NCBI RefSeq assembly: GCF_041242975.1
Contig: NZ_CP162488.1
Coordinates: forward strand, 1,044,001-1,108,000
From: Xanthomonas sp. DAR 35659
Lineage (GTDB): Bacteria > Pseudomonadota > Gammaproteobacteria > Xanthomonadales > Xanthomonadaceae
Direction of reading: 5' to 3'
DNA: 64,000 nucleotides
A program made the translations under genes and the position numbers. Below the pieces are notes generated by a model. The model was not told the DNA's origin, searched no databases, and saw only the letters and a list, made by a program, of their open reading frames with translations. The stretch's first letter is position 1. Every line of letters starts with the position of its first letter. This document shows, piece by piece, positions 54,695-63,800 of this stretch.

Positions 54695-55764
54695 CCCCGT
54701 TTCGCTCGCTGCGCGTGGCGCTGTTGCTGCTCGGCTGCGCGGTGTACCACCCCGCGTGGGCCGCGCCCGGCGATATCCGCCGCTTCCCGGCGCAGGGCGT
54801 GCCCGAGGCGCGGCTGTGCATCCAGGGCTCCACCGACATCGAGGTGTTCGCCGCGGTGATTGGCGACTATCAACGACTGCATCCGCGCACCGAGGTGGTC
54901 TACCAGGACGTGATCGCCTGGGACATGTACCAGCGCTACCTGCATCCGGCGCCTGGTGCGCGCTGCGCCGACCTGCTGATCAGCGCCAGCATGGACCTGC
55001 AGACCAAGCTGGCGAACGACGGCCACGCGCTGGCGCACCGCTCGCCGCAGACCGAGGCGTTGCCGGCATGGGCGCAGTGGCGGCACGAGGTGTTCGGGAT
55101 CAGCTACGAGCCGGTGGCCATCGTCTACAACACCGCGCGGCTGCCGGCGGCGCAGGTGCCGCGCACGCGTCGCCAGTTGCTGGAACTGTTGCGCGCGCCG
55201 GGCCAGCCGTTGCGCGGCAGGGTCGGCACCTACGACGTGGAGCGCAGTGGCGTCGGCTACCTGTTCGCGACCCAGGACGGGCAGATCGGCAGCATGGCCG
55301 GTGCGCTGCTGGCGGCGCTGGGCGACAACCAGGTGGTGTTGGAAGAGCGCACCGGCGTGCTGCTGGACCGGGTCGGTCGCGGCGAACTGCTGCTGGCCTA
55401 CAACGTGCTCGGCTCCTATGCGCAGGCGCGGATCGACGCCGGCGCGCCGCTGGCGATCGTGCAGCCGGAGGACTACACCCTGGTCGCGCTGCGCACCGCG
55501 GTCATCCCGCGCGATACGCCGCATGCGGCCGAGGCGCGCCGGTTCCTCGATTACCTGCTGTCCCCGCGCGGCCAGCGGGTGTTGTCGCGCGAGGCGCGGC
55601 TGCAGCCGATCCTGGCGGAGGCGGGCGCCGCGGACCGTGCGACGCGCCCGGCGATGCGCCCGATCGCGCTTGGGCCGGGGTTGCTGGTGTACCTGGACGC
55701 GCTCAAGCGCCGCCAGTTTCTGCAGGCCTGGCGCAGCAGCATGCGCCGCAAGCCGCCGCGCTGA
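54691..55764 (+). CDS. Periplasmic solute-binding protein linked to TctDE
   Basis: A 357-residue secreted protein with signal peptide ending AWAA. The fold is that of extracellular solute-binding proteins of the iron/thiamine/2-aminoethylphosphonate type: CIQGSTDIEVFAAVIGDYQ, then ISYEPVAIVYNT, then LLAYNVLGSY and FLDYLLSPRGQRVL. No permease or ATPase gene is nearby, so it is more likely a sensing accessory that hands ligand to the TctE-like kinase than part of an ABC importer. It is translationally coupled to the kinase. Confidence 0.87.
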   Translation: MTPFRSLRVALLLLGCAVYHPAWAAPGDIRRFPAQGVPEARLCIQGSTDIEVFAAVIGDYQRLHPRTEVVYQDVIAWDMYQRYLHPAPGARCADLLISASMDLQTKLANDGHALAHRSPQTEALPAWAQWRHEVFGISYEPVAIVYNTARLPAAQVPRTRRQLLELLRAPGQPLRGRVGTYDVERSGVGYLFATQDGQIGSMAGALLAALGDNQVVLEERTGVLLDRVGRGELLLAYNVLGSYAQARIDAGAPLAIVQPEDYTLVALRTAVIPRDTPHAAEARRFLDYLLSPRGQRVLSREARLQPILAEAGAADRATRPAMRPIALGPGLLVYLDALKRRQFLQAWRSSMRRKPPR

Positions 55765-55785
55765 GGCACTGGCGCGGCGGGCCCT

Positions 55786-58700
55786 TCAACGCGCGAAGCG
55801 CGGCGCGTGCGCGGTGGAGTGCAGGATGCGCACGCTGTCGCCGAGGTGTTCCGGCGGGCTGCCGGCCAGCAGGGCCTGCACTCGCGGCCGATCCGGCGCC
55901 GGGCCGGCGTCCACGCCGACCCAGGCGTTCTTGCCGGCGCCCTTGGCCGCGTACAGGCAGCGGTCGGCCAGGCCCACGCTCTGCTCCCAGTCGCCCAGCG
56001 CCGGCCACGCCGCCACCAGCGGCCACGGCGCGAAGCCGATCGAACAGGTCAGCGCCAGCTCGCGCTGCTCCAGGACGAAGCGCTGCGCCGCCACCGCCGC
56101 GCGCAGGCGCTCGGCGAGCGTCGGCGCGGCCGTGTCGCGCGGCAGTCGGGTGACCAGCAGGAACTCCTCGCCGCCCCAGCGCACCAACAGGTCGCGCTCG
56201 CCGCACAGCGCGCGCAGCGCGTCGGCGCATTGCACCAGCGCGGTGTCGCCGGCCTGGTGCCCGTAGTCGTCGTTGATGCGCTTGAAGTTGTCCACGTCGA
56301 TCATGAAGAAGTACAGCGCATCGACGCTGCTGCCGGCGTCGAGCTGGGCGCGCAGCGCCGGGCATTCGCGCGCCAGCCAGTCCTGCAGTTCGCGGCGGTT
56401 GGACACCCGGGTCAGCGGATCCAGGCGGGTGGCCGCCTCCAACTGCGCATTGCTCTGCAGCAGCTTCTGGTTGGCGCGCTCCAACTGCCGGGTGCGCTCG
56501 GCGACGGTGAGGTTCAGCAGTTCGACCATGTCGCGTTCGCGATTGACCGTGCGCCGCACGCGCTGCGTGGTCAGGCCCAGCAGCAATACGCCCAGCAGCG
56601 CGTAGCCGGCATAGGCCAGCGGATGCCGCCACGGCGGGGGCCGCACCTCGATCTGCAGCGTGCGCGAGGCGCCGAACTGGCCGTCGCGGCCGGCCGCCTG
56701 CACGTGCAGGGCGTACCGGTCCGGCGGCAGGTGGCTGACCGAGAACTCGCTGTGCGCGGTCTGCGGGTAGATCCAGGTCTTGTGCAGGCCGTCGACCCGG
56801 TAGCGCAGACGCGCCGTGCCGGGCGCGGTGAAGTCGATCGCGGTCATGCCCACGGTGAACACGTTGTCGCGATGGTCCAGCACGATCCGGTGCGCGTAGA
56901 CGATATCGGTCTCGCTCTGCCGCTCGCCGGTGTTGCGGGTGTCGCTGGCGTCGAGCACGTGCAGGTCGGTCAGTACCGCGCGCGCCGGCGGGCTGCGCAG
57001 CGGCAGGCGGCGCGGATCGACCACGTCCACGCCCTGCGTGCCGCCGAAGTACAGCAGGCCGCGGTCGTCGCGGTAGCCGTGGCCGCTGTTGTACTCCTGG
57101 TTCTGCAGGCCGTCGCGGCGGCCGATGTTCTGCACGATGCGGGTCGCCGGATCCAGCACGCTCAGGCCGTTGTTGGTGCTCAGCCACAGCCGTCCCTGCG
57201 GATCGGGCAGGATGGTGTACACGACGTTGCTGCTCAATCCTTCGCGATCGGTATAGCGCGTGGCGAAGTCGCGCTTGAGGTCGATCCGGTACAGCCCGCC
57301 GGAGAAGGTGCCCACCCACAGCGCGCCGTTCTGTTCGTGCAACGACCACACCGACGCATACAAGCCGGTGCCGCCGGGACGATACGGCTCGGCCGCGCGA
57401 TCGCCGCGCATGCGCCACAGGCCGCAATCGTTGCAGCCGATCCACAGCGTGCCCTGGGCGTCGCGGTACAGGCGGGTCAGCGTCCGCCCGGCCAGTGGCG
57501 CCCAGCGCGGGTCGTCCTGCACGCGGCCGTTGACCACCCGAGTCAGGCCGCGGCGGGTGGCGACCCAGAGCGTGTCGCCTTCGCCCAGCAGGTCGTTCAC
57601 GTGCTCGTCGGCCAGCCCGTCCACGCGCGCCAGCGCGCCGCCCTCGCTCAGGTGCCACAGGCCGTGGCGGGTGCCCAGCCACCAGCCGCTGCGGTCGCGG
57701 GCGATGGCGCGCACGGCGCGCGCGGCCATCGGCGCGGAACTGCGCCACGGCGCGCGGTTGCCGTCGCGCAGCAACAGCCCCTGGTCGGTGCCGATCAGCA
57801 TGCGCTCGCCGTCGCGCCAGAGGCTGCGCACGCTGGAGCTGGGCCAGGCTGCGGTGTCGCTGAGGTTCTCCTCGTCGTTGCGGATCACCGTCGACAATGG
57901 CCGTACCCGGTACAGGCCGCCGGTGTAGGTGCCGATCCACCAGGTGCCGGTGCCGTCTTGGTAGAAGCCGTTGATCGCGCTGCGCGGCGGCGCGTCGAAG
58001 TGCAGCCGCTGCGGCGCCGTCGCCGCGCTGTCCAGTTGCGTCACCGTGGCGTTGCTGGAACCGACCAGCACGCGTCCGTCGGCCAGGCGGATCAGGGCGC
58101 TGAGATCGCCGTGCTCGGTCAGCAGTTGCTCGCGGCTCCAGTGCGCCAGGACCGCGCCCCGCGGATCGAGCTTGAACAGCCCGGCACTGGCCGAGGCCAG
58201 CCACAGGCCCTCCGGTCCGGACTGCAGCGCCACGCATTCGCCGATGCCCGGTGGCGCGGGCAGCGGCTCGCGCGCGGTGGCGCTGAGCAGCCACAGCCGG
58301 CACTGCCGGTCCAGCGCCACCGCGCGCGTGCCGTCGGGCATCCAGGTCAGGCCGACCACCGGCGCATCGCCGCCGAGTGCGGCGACGCGGCTCACCGCGG
58401 CATCGACGTGGTCGATGCCGCGCTCGGTGCCGAGCCAGGCGCCGCCCTGCGGATCGATCAGGATCTTGGTCACCCGGTTGTGCGACAGGCCCTGCGCCAT
58501 CGCCAGCCGATGCCGCCGCCAGGTGGCCAGTTCGATCACTTCCAGGCCCGCGTCGTTGGTGCCCAGCCACAGCCGGGTGCCGCGCGTCTCGAAGGCCAGG
58601 CTGTCGACGCTGCTGCTGAGCAGGCTTTGCCGGTCGCTGGGGCCCAGTTCGTGCCGATAGGTCCGGAACAGGTGGCCGTCGAAGCGGTTGAGCCCCTCCT

Positions 58701-58938
58701 GCGTGCCGATCCACAGGAAGCCCTGGTCGTCGCTCTGCAGCGCGTTGATCGAGAGTTGCGACAGGCCCTCGTCCAGGCCGAAGTGCTCCAGGCTGCTTGG
58801 CAGCGCGGGATCGTCGGCGGCGGCGACCGTGGCCGCCGCAGCCACGGCCAGGCTCGGCGTGCATAGCGCCGCCAGCAACGCGCAGCGGCGCGCGGCGGCA
58901 CGCACGGCCGGCAGGAAGGTCGAAAGGAGTCGGCTCAC
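55786..58938 (-). CDS. Propeller-sensor diguanylate cyclase
   Basis: A 1050-residue inner-membrane signalling protein. After a signal or anchor segment comes a large periplasmic region of two beta-propellers built from Reg_prop units (SDDQGFLWIGTQEGLNRFDG is the first) and a YYY-type domain (YALHVQAAGRDGQFG). A transmembrane helix (YAGYALLGVLLLGL), a coiled coil and a GGDEF domain follow. WGGEEF is the active loop, so it should make cyclic-di-GMP; I see no R-x-x-D inhibitory site at the usual position. It is divergent from a LuxR-type response regulator. Confidence 0.92.
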   Translation of the reverse strand: MSRLLSTFLPAVRAAARRCALLAALCTPSLAVAAAATVAAADDPALPSSLEHFGLDEGLSQLSINALQSDDQGFLWIGTQEGLNRFDGHLFRTYRHELGPSDRQSLLSSSVDSLAFETRGTRLWLGTNDAGLEVIELATWRRHRLAMAQGLSHNRVTKILIDPQGGAWLGTERGIDHVDAAVSRVAALGGDAPVVGLTWMPDGTRAVALDRQCRLWLLSATAREPLPAPPGIGECVALQSGPEGLWLASASAGLFKLDPRGAVLAHWSREQLLTEHGDLSALIRLADGRVLVGSSNATVTQLDSAATAPQRLHFDAPPRSAINGFYQDGTGTWWIGTYTGGLYRVRPLSTVIRNDEENLSDTAAWPSSSVRSLWRDGERMLIGTDQGLLLRDGNRAPWRSSAPMAARAVRAIARDRSGWWLGTRHGLWHLSEGGALARVDGLADEHVNDLLGEGDTLWVATRRGLTRVVNGRVQDDPRWAPLAGRTLTRLYRDAQGTLWIGCNDCGLWRMRGDRAAEPYRPGGTGLYASVWSLHEQNGALWVGTFSGGLYRIDLKRDFATRYTDREGLSSNVVYTILPDPQGRLWLSTNNGLSVLDPATRIVQNIGRRDGLQNQEYNSGHGYRDDRGLLYFGGTQGVDVVDPRRLPLRSPPARAVLTDLHVLDASDTRNTGERQSETDIVYAHRIVLDHRDNVFTVGMTAIDFTAPGTARLRYRVDGLHKTWIYPQTAHSEFSVSHLPPDRYALHVQAAGRDGQFGASRTLQIEVRPPPWRHPLAYAGYALLGVLLLGLTTQRVRRTVNRERDMVELLNLTVAERTRQLERANQKLLQSNAQLEAATRLDPLTRVSNRRELQDWLARECPALRAQLDAGSSVDALYFFMIDVDNFKRINDDYGHQAGDTALVQCADALRALCGERDLLVRWGGEEFLLVTRLPRDTAAPTLAERLRAAVAAQRFVLEQRELALTCSIGFAPWPLVAAWPALGDWEQSVGLADRCLYAAKGAGKNAWVGVDAGPAPDRPRVQALLAGSPPEHLGDSVRILHSTAHAPRFAR

Positions 58939-59189
58939 GCCACGCTATCGGCCCAGGGCGGCGCTGCTTGAATGGTACCGATGCCCGGAATGTGCGCGAT
59001 GCGCGCGGCCATGGCGTCGCGCCCGCCCGCTGTGCGCGTCGGCCACTCGCCAATGGTCCAGATCGAGGTCGTCCCGACCGGCGGCGAATCTGGTCCTCGT
59101 TCCGGCTGGTCGAGGTCCAGCGGCGCCATCCCGGGCAAGAACCGGCGCCGGGATACGTCCGCAGCCGCGGCGCATGCCAGACTGTCGCC

Positions 59190-59828
59190 ATGGAGACGCC
59201 CAAGATCCTGGTCGCCGACGACCATCCCCTGTTCCGCGCCGCGGTGTTGCACGCGCTGCGCCAGGCCCTGCCGCGCGCGCTGGTGACCGAGGCGGCCAGC
59301 GCCGCCACGCTGGATGCCGCGCTGGCCGCGTTGCCCGACGCCGACCTGGTCCTGCTGGACCTGGCGATGCCCGGTGCGCGCGGTTTCTCGGCGCTGTTGC
59401 ACGTGCGCGGCGAACATCCCGAGGTGCCGGTGGTGGTGATTTCCTCCAACGACCACCCGCGGGTGATCCGCCGCGCGCAGCAGTTCGGCGCGGCCGGTTT
59501 CATTCCCAAGTCCTCGCCGGCCGAGACCATCGGCATCGCGGTGGCGGCGGTGCTCGACGGCGGCACCTGGTTCCCGCCGCTGACCGCGGCACGCTCGGAG
59601 GCCGACGCGCAGTTGGCGGCGCGGCTGGCGCAGCTGACCCCGCAGCAGTTCCGGGTGCTGCTGTGCCTGGCCGACGGCCTGCTCAACAAGCAGATCGCCT
59701 ACGAGTTGGGACTGGCCGAGAACACCGTGAAGGTGCATGTGACCGCGATTCTGAAGAAGCTCGAATGCCACAGCCGGACCCAGGCCGCGGTGCTGGTCAA
59801 GGCGCTGGAGCCGGAGGGCGAGGCCTGA
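59190..59828 (+). CDS. LuxR/NarL-family response regulator
   Basis: A 212-residue response regulator: receiver start ILVADDHPLFRAAVLHAL, phosphoacceptor in DLVLLDLAMPG, and a C-terminal LuxR-type helix-turn-helix (LTPQQFRVLLCLADGLLNKQIAYELGLAENTVKVH, split here by position only). It is divergent from the GGDEF gene over about 250 bases without another gene. No kinase is adjacent; phosphorylation by a distant kinase is inferred. Confidence 0.92.
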   Translation: METPKILVADDHPLFRAAVLHALRQALPRALVTEAASAATLDAALAALPDADLVLLDLAMPGARGFSALLHVRGEHPEVPVVVISSNDHPRVIRRAQQFGAAGFIPKSSPAETIGIAVAAVLDGGTWFPPLTAARSEADAQLAARLAQLTPQQFRVLLCLADGLLNKQIAYELGLAENTVKVHVTAILKKLECHSRTQAAVLVKALEPEGEA

Positions 59829-59922
59829 CCCCGGGCGCCGGCGGGGGGCGTTTTCTGCGACGCCCGGATACGCGATGCTATGCGCCGATGCCCGCGCCCC
59901 CGCGGGCGGAGACCACCGGACC

Positions 59923-60273
59923 ATGCCCACCACCACCATCCGCAACGAGCAGACCGCCCACTATCCGTTCCTGCAGGAAATGCTGGACGACGACTACTTT
60001 CCCCGGTCGCTGGTCGGCAAGGGGCAGAAGATCCTGCTGCGCTTGTGCGAGGCGATCGAGGCGCAGGCCCCGGCGGACCTGCCGGCGCTGTACCGGCTGA
60101 CCCACGCCGCCACCGAGGAGTTCAACGCCCTGGCGCTGGAATTCGAAGCCCACGACAGCGAGATCGAGACCGCCGCGCGCGAGAACATCGGCGTGGACTT
60201 CCTGTACATCGCCAAGGCCTACGGCTTCGAAGACGCCGACGTCGAGGAGCTGATCGCCCCGCGCGAGTGGTGA
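59923..60273 (+). CDS. Small DUF5713-like protein
   Basis: A 116-residue acidic, helical protein (YPFLQEMLDDDYFPRSLVGKGQKILLRL, described here in two parts: helix with DDDYFP, then a GKGQ turn). The later ATEEFNALALEFEAHDSEIETAAREN segment also looks helical. This pattern corresponds to the DUF5713 group, which has no known function. The start ATG at 59923 follows the response-regulator gene by 94 bases; the two may or may not be cotranscribed. Confidence 0.8.
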   Translation: MPTTTIRNEQTAHYPFLQEMLDDDYFPRSLVGKGQKILLRLCEAIEAQAPADLPALYRLTHAATEEFNALALEFEAHDSEIETAARENIGVDFLYIAKAYGFEDADVEELIAPREW

Positions 60274-60436
60274 ACGCCGCAGTGGGCGGCGGGCGTCGCG
60301 CGATGCGGCGAGGCGCGCGGCCGGAGCGAAGGCTGGGCGGCGCGCTCGCGACCCTGATGCTGCCCGGTTCGGTAACATGCGCGCGATCGATGTCGCCGGG
60401 GCGATCGAGGCCCCCGCGTTCAGCCATGGACTGGAA

Positions 60437-61306
60437 ATGAACAATCTCCTCCCGCGTTGCCTGCTGGTGCTGTCGTTGCTGTGCGGCGTGTCCGGCTGCT
60501 GGCTGGCGCCGCCGTCGCCGGCCTCGCAGTCGGCCTACAGCCTGGACCGGGTGTTCTCCGACCCGAAGGCGCAGGCCCTGGCGCTGGCCGCCGAGCAGGG
60601 CAACGCGGCCGAAGTGCGGCGCCTGATGAAGGACGAGAAGGTCGACCCGGACCACATCTTCGGCGCCGACGGCATGCCGCTGCTGGCGTGGCCGGTGTTC
60701 ACCGAAAGCCCTGAGGGGCTGCGGGCGATGCTGGAGAATGGGGCCGATCCGAATGCGGCGCAGCCCTATCCCAGAGAAAAGGGGCGAAGCCAAACCAATG
60801 CAAACAATGCCATGGTGCTGGCGGCACAAAAAGAAGATCAAGTTTACCTGCGCTTATTGCTCGACCACGGTGGCGATCCGAACACGCGCAATTCAAATGA
60901 TGAGTCGTTGACATTTCATGCGCTGATTCATCAAAACAAGCAAAAAAACGTAAAACTCTTGATCGAGCGCGGTGCGAACGTGAATGATCGGGCTGGGATG
61001 GGAGGGACGCTCCTTGAGCTCTACACATCACGCGGCGGGTTTGAGATTTCCTACTGGTTGCTTCAGCATGGCGGTGACCCGAGCTTGGTCTATCAGTATG
61101 GAAAACCTGCCCATCGCCGTGACTCGCATGTGGTCCAATCGATGTTCTGGTACCCAGCTCCGGAAATTTCCCGTGAATGGCAGCGCAAGTGCCAAGTATG
61201 GCTGTTGCAGCATGGCTACAGTCGGCCTCCACTCTCCAATCAGTATCGTGAAATGAGGATGCATTTCGGATTCGCGATCGAAGAAAAAGATGTGCCTCTG
61301 CCCTGA
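60437..61306 (+). CDS. Ankyrin-repeat lipoprotein, probable immunity protein
   Basis: A 289-residue lipoprotein. The signal peptide ends in a GVSGC lipobox near residue 21, so it should be lipid-anchored in the periplasm. Ankyrin repeats follow: ALALAAEQGNAAEVRRLM, LRAMLENGADPNA, YLRLLLDHGGDPNT and VKLLIERGANVND. It ends 32 bases before a gene for a lipase-like effector with an XVIPCD-like tail. Antibacterial effectors of the Xanthomonas type IV secretion system are encoded with periplasmic lipoprotein immunity proteins, so this is the likely antidote. GC falls in its second half. Confidence 0.85.
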   Translation: MNNLLPRCLLVLSLLCGVSGCWLAPPSPASQSAYSLDRVFSDPKAQALALAAEQGNAAEVRRLMKDEKVDPDHIFGADGMPLLAWPVFTESPEGLRAMLENGADPNAAQPYPREKGRSQTNANNAMVLAAQKEDQVYLRLLLDHGGDPNTRNSNDESLTFHALIHQNKQKNVKLLIERGANVNDRAGMGGTLLELYTSRGGFEISYWLLQHGGDPSLVYQYGKPAHRRDSHVVQSMFWYPAPEISREWQRKCQVWLLQHGYSRPPLSNQYREMRMHFGFAIEEKDVPLP

Positions 61307-61338
61307 CCAAGAAAGTCTGAAAAAATAGGAAGGATTCT

Positions 61339-63636
61339 ATGGCGACCAATGAAGAACTACAGCAACGGCAGGCCCTGCTGCGGCAACTGGCCGGTGAGAG
61401 CGGTGCGGATGCCGCTAACCACGGAGAGCAGCTAACGCAGATCTATCATGATCGTGAAATGGCGGGTCTTGCTGCGGATGTCTATCAGTCGGCTAAAGGC
61501 GAGGGGCAGGCGCCAACGGGCTGGGTACGAGTCAGCGAAGACTCCGATAGGCTTGGCGAATATGCCAAACAGCTGGGCGTAAGCAAAGAGGAACTTAAAG
61601 ATCTGCTAAGTCCTCGGCAATCCGGCTTTCGCGCCGAGATCTACCTGCCGGATCCCAACGTCCTCGGCCCAGGCTACAAGCCGACCTTGGTCTTCAAAGG
61701 CTCCTCCGGCGAAGTGAAGATGCCGGACGGCACCCTGCGCGACACGACCGGCGAGGATTTTGCCGCCAACAACTTTCCGCAATCGGTTGGCCTGGAAACC
61801 GACTATTACGACCGCGCCATGAGCCTGGCGCTGAAATTGAAGGATGGCGGCGTCGACTTCGAAATCGCCGGCCACTCGCTCGGCGGCGGCCTGGCCTCGG
61901 CCGCCGCCGCCGTCACCGGGGCGCGCGCGACCACGCTCAACGCGGCCGGTCTGCATCCGGCCACCGCGCAGCGCTTCGCCGAACAGAATCCCGGCGTGCG
62001 GGTCTACGACACCCAGCGCATCGTCACCGCCTACCAGGTCAGCGGCGAGCTGCTGAACAACGGGATCCAGGAGAACGTCCACCGGCTCGACGCAGTCCAA
62101 CGCCGGCAGTTGGGCGAGGTGATGCGCGAAACCTGCGAACTGCTCAACCAGGTGCCCGAAGGGCGCGCCATGCTCAAGCGCACCCTGGACGCCGCGGTGC
62201 CGCCACAGGCGCAGGGGGCAGTGCACGCGTTCGTCGACCGTCTCGCCGAGGGCGACACGGAGAAGTTGTTGGAGGAATTGCCGCTGGCCGCCGGACGTGT
62301 GCAGCCGTTGCTGGTCGCCAAGACCGTCGATGCCGACGGCAAGGTGGTCGCGCGGCGTTCGCCGCCGTCGCTGCAGGAGGTCAGCGAACTTGCCGGGCCG
62401 GCGTTAAGCGTGCTGCATGCGGCGACGCGCGGCGCCCATGCCGGCCACCGCGTCGGCGAAGCCGTCGCCGCGGCGGGGCGGCTCGCCGAGCGCGGCCTGG
62501 ATGGTTCCGGCGATCTGGCCCGCGACGTCAGCGGGCACGCGGCGAACCTGGCCCGCGATGCGACGCACGCGGTGGGCACGACGATGGCCGAGGCGCGGTC
62601 GGCGTTCGGCGACGCCCAGTCGGACGCCGCGCGCTTGCGCGGCGAATTGCAGGCGCGCGGCGCGGCGCTGGGCGCGCGACTGCTGCGCGGCACCGAGCAG
62701 TTGTTGCCCGAGGCTTTGCAGGGCACGCTCGGCGGCCAGGCCGAACGCCTGGAACAGGCTGGCGCCGAAGCGCAGCGGCAGGCCACGCAGGAAGCCGCGC
62801 AGAGCCAGCGCGCGACCCGGGCCGACGTCGCCACGATCCGCGCGAGTTCGGCGCTACTCGGCGGATTGCAGCATGTGGGCATTACCGAGGCCGGACGGCA
62901 GCTGGATCGAGGTCTCGACGCCGCCGGGAAAGCGCTGTCCTTCGCCGCCGATCGCGCGCCGGGCGCGATGGCGGCGCAAAGCGCCGCCAGTGCCGGCACC
63001 GTCGCCGCCGCGCAGGAGTTGGTTGGCCCGGTCGGGAACTGGAACGCGGCCAAGACCGCCGCGCTCGCCGGGACCGTGATTCCCTCCGGATCGGAGGCGA
63101 TGGAGCGCCACCTCAACGGCACCATCCTGCCGAGCATGGACAGCCGCGTCGCCGAGCGCGAAGCCGCGGCGCGGCAGCATCTCGCCGCGCCGGCGCAGCA
63201 TCAGCCGCCGCCAAAGGCCAGCGATCCGTCCCAGCCCGGGCATCCGGACCATGCGCTGCAGCAGCAGATCAAGTCCGGCGTGGAGCGATTGAACGCGCAG
63301 CTGGGGCGCGGCTGGGATGAATCCAGCGACCGCCTGACCGCCAGCCTGCTGGTGTTGGCCAAGCGCGAGGGCTTGACCCGGGTCGATCACGTCGGGCTCA
63401 ACGCGCCGACCGCGACGCTGCAGGCCGGCCAGACCGCCTTCGTGGTGCAGGGAGACAACAAGGATCCGGCCCACCTGCGCGCCGCCATGCCGACCGAACA
63501 GGCGCTGCAGACACCGCAGGCGCAGTCGTTCGCGCAGTTGGAGAGCGTCAATCGCGATCTGGCGCAGGCGCGCGCGCAGCAGGCGCAGAACGAGGCATTG
63601 GCGCAGCAGCGGGCGCCGGCACCGGCGTTGGGCTGA
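61339..63636 (+). CDS. XVIPCD-type T4SS lipase effector
   Basis: A 765-residue secreted toxin candidate. The N-terminal 260 residues form an alpha/beta hydrolase with GHSLGGGLA (nucleophile Ser180), as in class 3/Mbeg1-like lipases. A long alanine-rich helical region (about 350-600) follows. Residues about 635-740 (HPDHALQQQI, RGWDESSDRLTAS, REGLTRVDHVGL, FVVQGD) match the XVIPCD signal that recruits effectors to the VirD4 coupling protein of the antibacterial type IV secretion system. It would act on phospholipids in a rival's periplasm. It is preceded by its probable lipoprotein immunity gene. The C-terminus is glutamine-rich. Confidence 0.9.
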   Translation: MATNEELQQRQALLRQLAGESGADAANHGEQLTQIYHDREMAGLAADVYQSAKGEGQAPTGWVRVSEDSDRLGEYAKQLGVSKEELKDLLSPRQSGFRAEIYLPDPNVLGPGYKPTLVFKGSSGEVKMPDGTLRDTTGEDFAANNFPQSVGLETDYYDRAMSLALKLKDGGVDFEIAGHSLGGGLASAAAAVTGARATTLNAAGLHPATAQRFAEQNPGVRVYDTQRIVTAYQVSGELLNNGIQENVHRLDAVQRRQLGEVMRETCELLNQVPEGRAMLKRTLDAAVPPQAQGAVHAFVDRLAEGDTEKLLEELPLAAGRVQPLLVAKTVDADGKVVARRSPPSLQEVSELAGPALSVLHAATRGAHAGHRVGEAVAAAGRLAERGLDGSGDLARDVSGHAANLARDATHAVGTTMAEARSAFGDAQSDAARLRGELQARGAALGARLLRGTEQLLPEALQGTLGGQAERLEQAGAEAQRQATQEAAQSQRATRADVATIRASSALLGGLQHVGITEAGRQLDRGLDAAGKALSFAADRAPGAMAAQSAASAGTVAAAQELVGPVGNWNAAKTAALAGTVIPSGSEAMERHLNGTILPSMDSRVAEREAAARQHLAAPAQHQPPPKASDPSQPGHPDHALQQQIKSGVERLNAQLGRGWDESSDRLTASLLVLAKREGLTRVDHVGLNAPTATLQAGQTAFVVQGDNKDPAHLRAAMPTEQALQTPQAQSFAQLESVNRDLAQARAQQAQNEALAQQRAPAPALG

Positions 63637-63694
63637 GCTTGGTGCGGTGTCTCGGTGCATTGGCGGTCGCTCGCGTCGCCAGGATTTCGCCCAA

Positions 63695-63764
63695 GGTGAA
63701 GTGGTCGGCGTAACGCTTCTAACCAATTCTCGAGACACGGACGCGGGGCGGGCCGCCACTTCAC
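63695..63764. repeat. Widely spaced inverted repeat after the effector gene
   Basis: GTGAAGTGG (63696-63704) faces CCACTTCAC (63756-63764) with 51 bases between. It lies in the gap between the convergent effector and truncated signalling genes and could fold into a loose stem. No gene is seen in 63637-63800. Confidence 0.4.
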
Positions 63765-63800
63765 GCAATGCGTGCAACGCATCGCGTGATCTACCCAGGT

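Noticed and set aside
63637..63800. tRNA or small RNA after the effector gene
   Set aside because: The inverted repeat is too widely spaced, and no cloverleaf or promoter pattern was seen.
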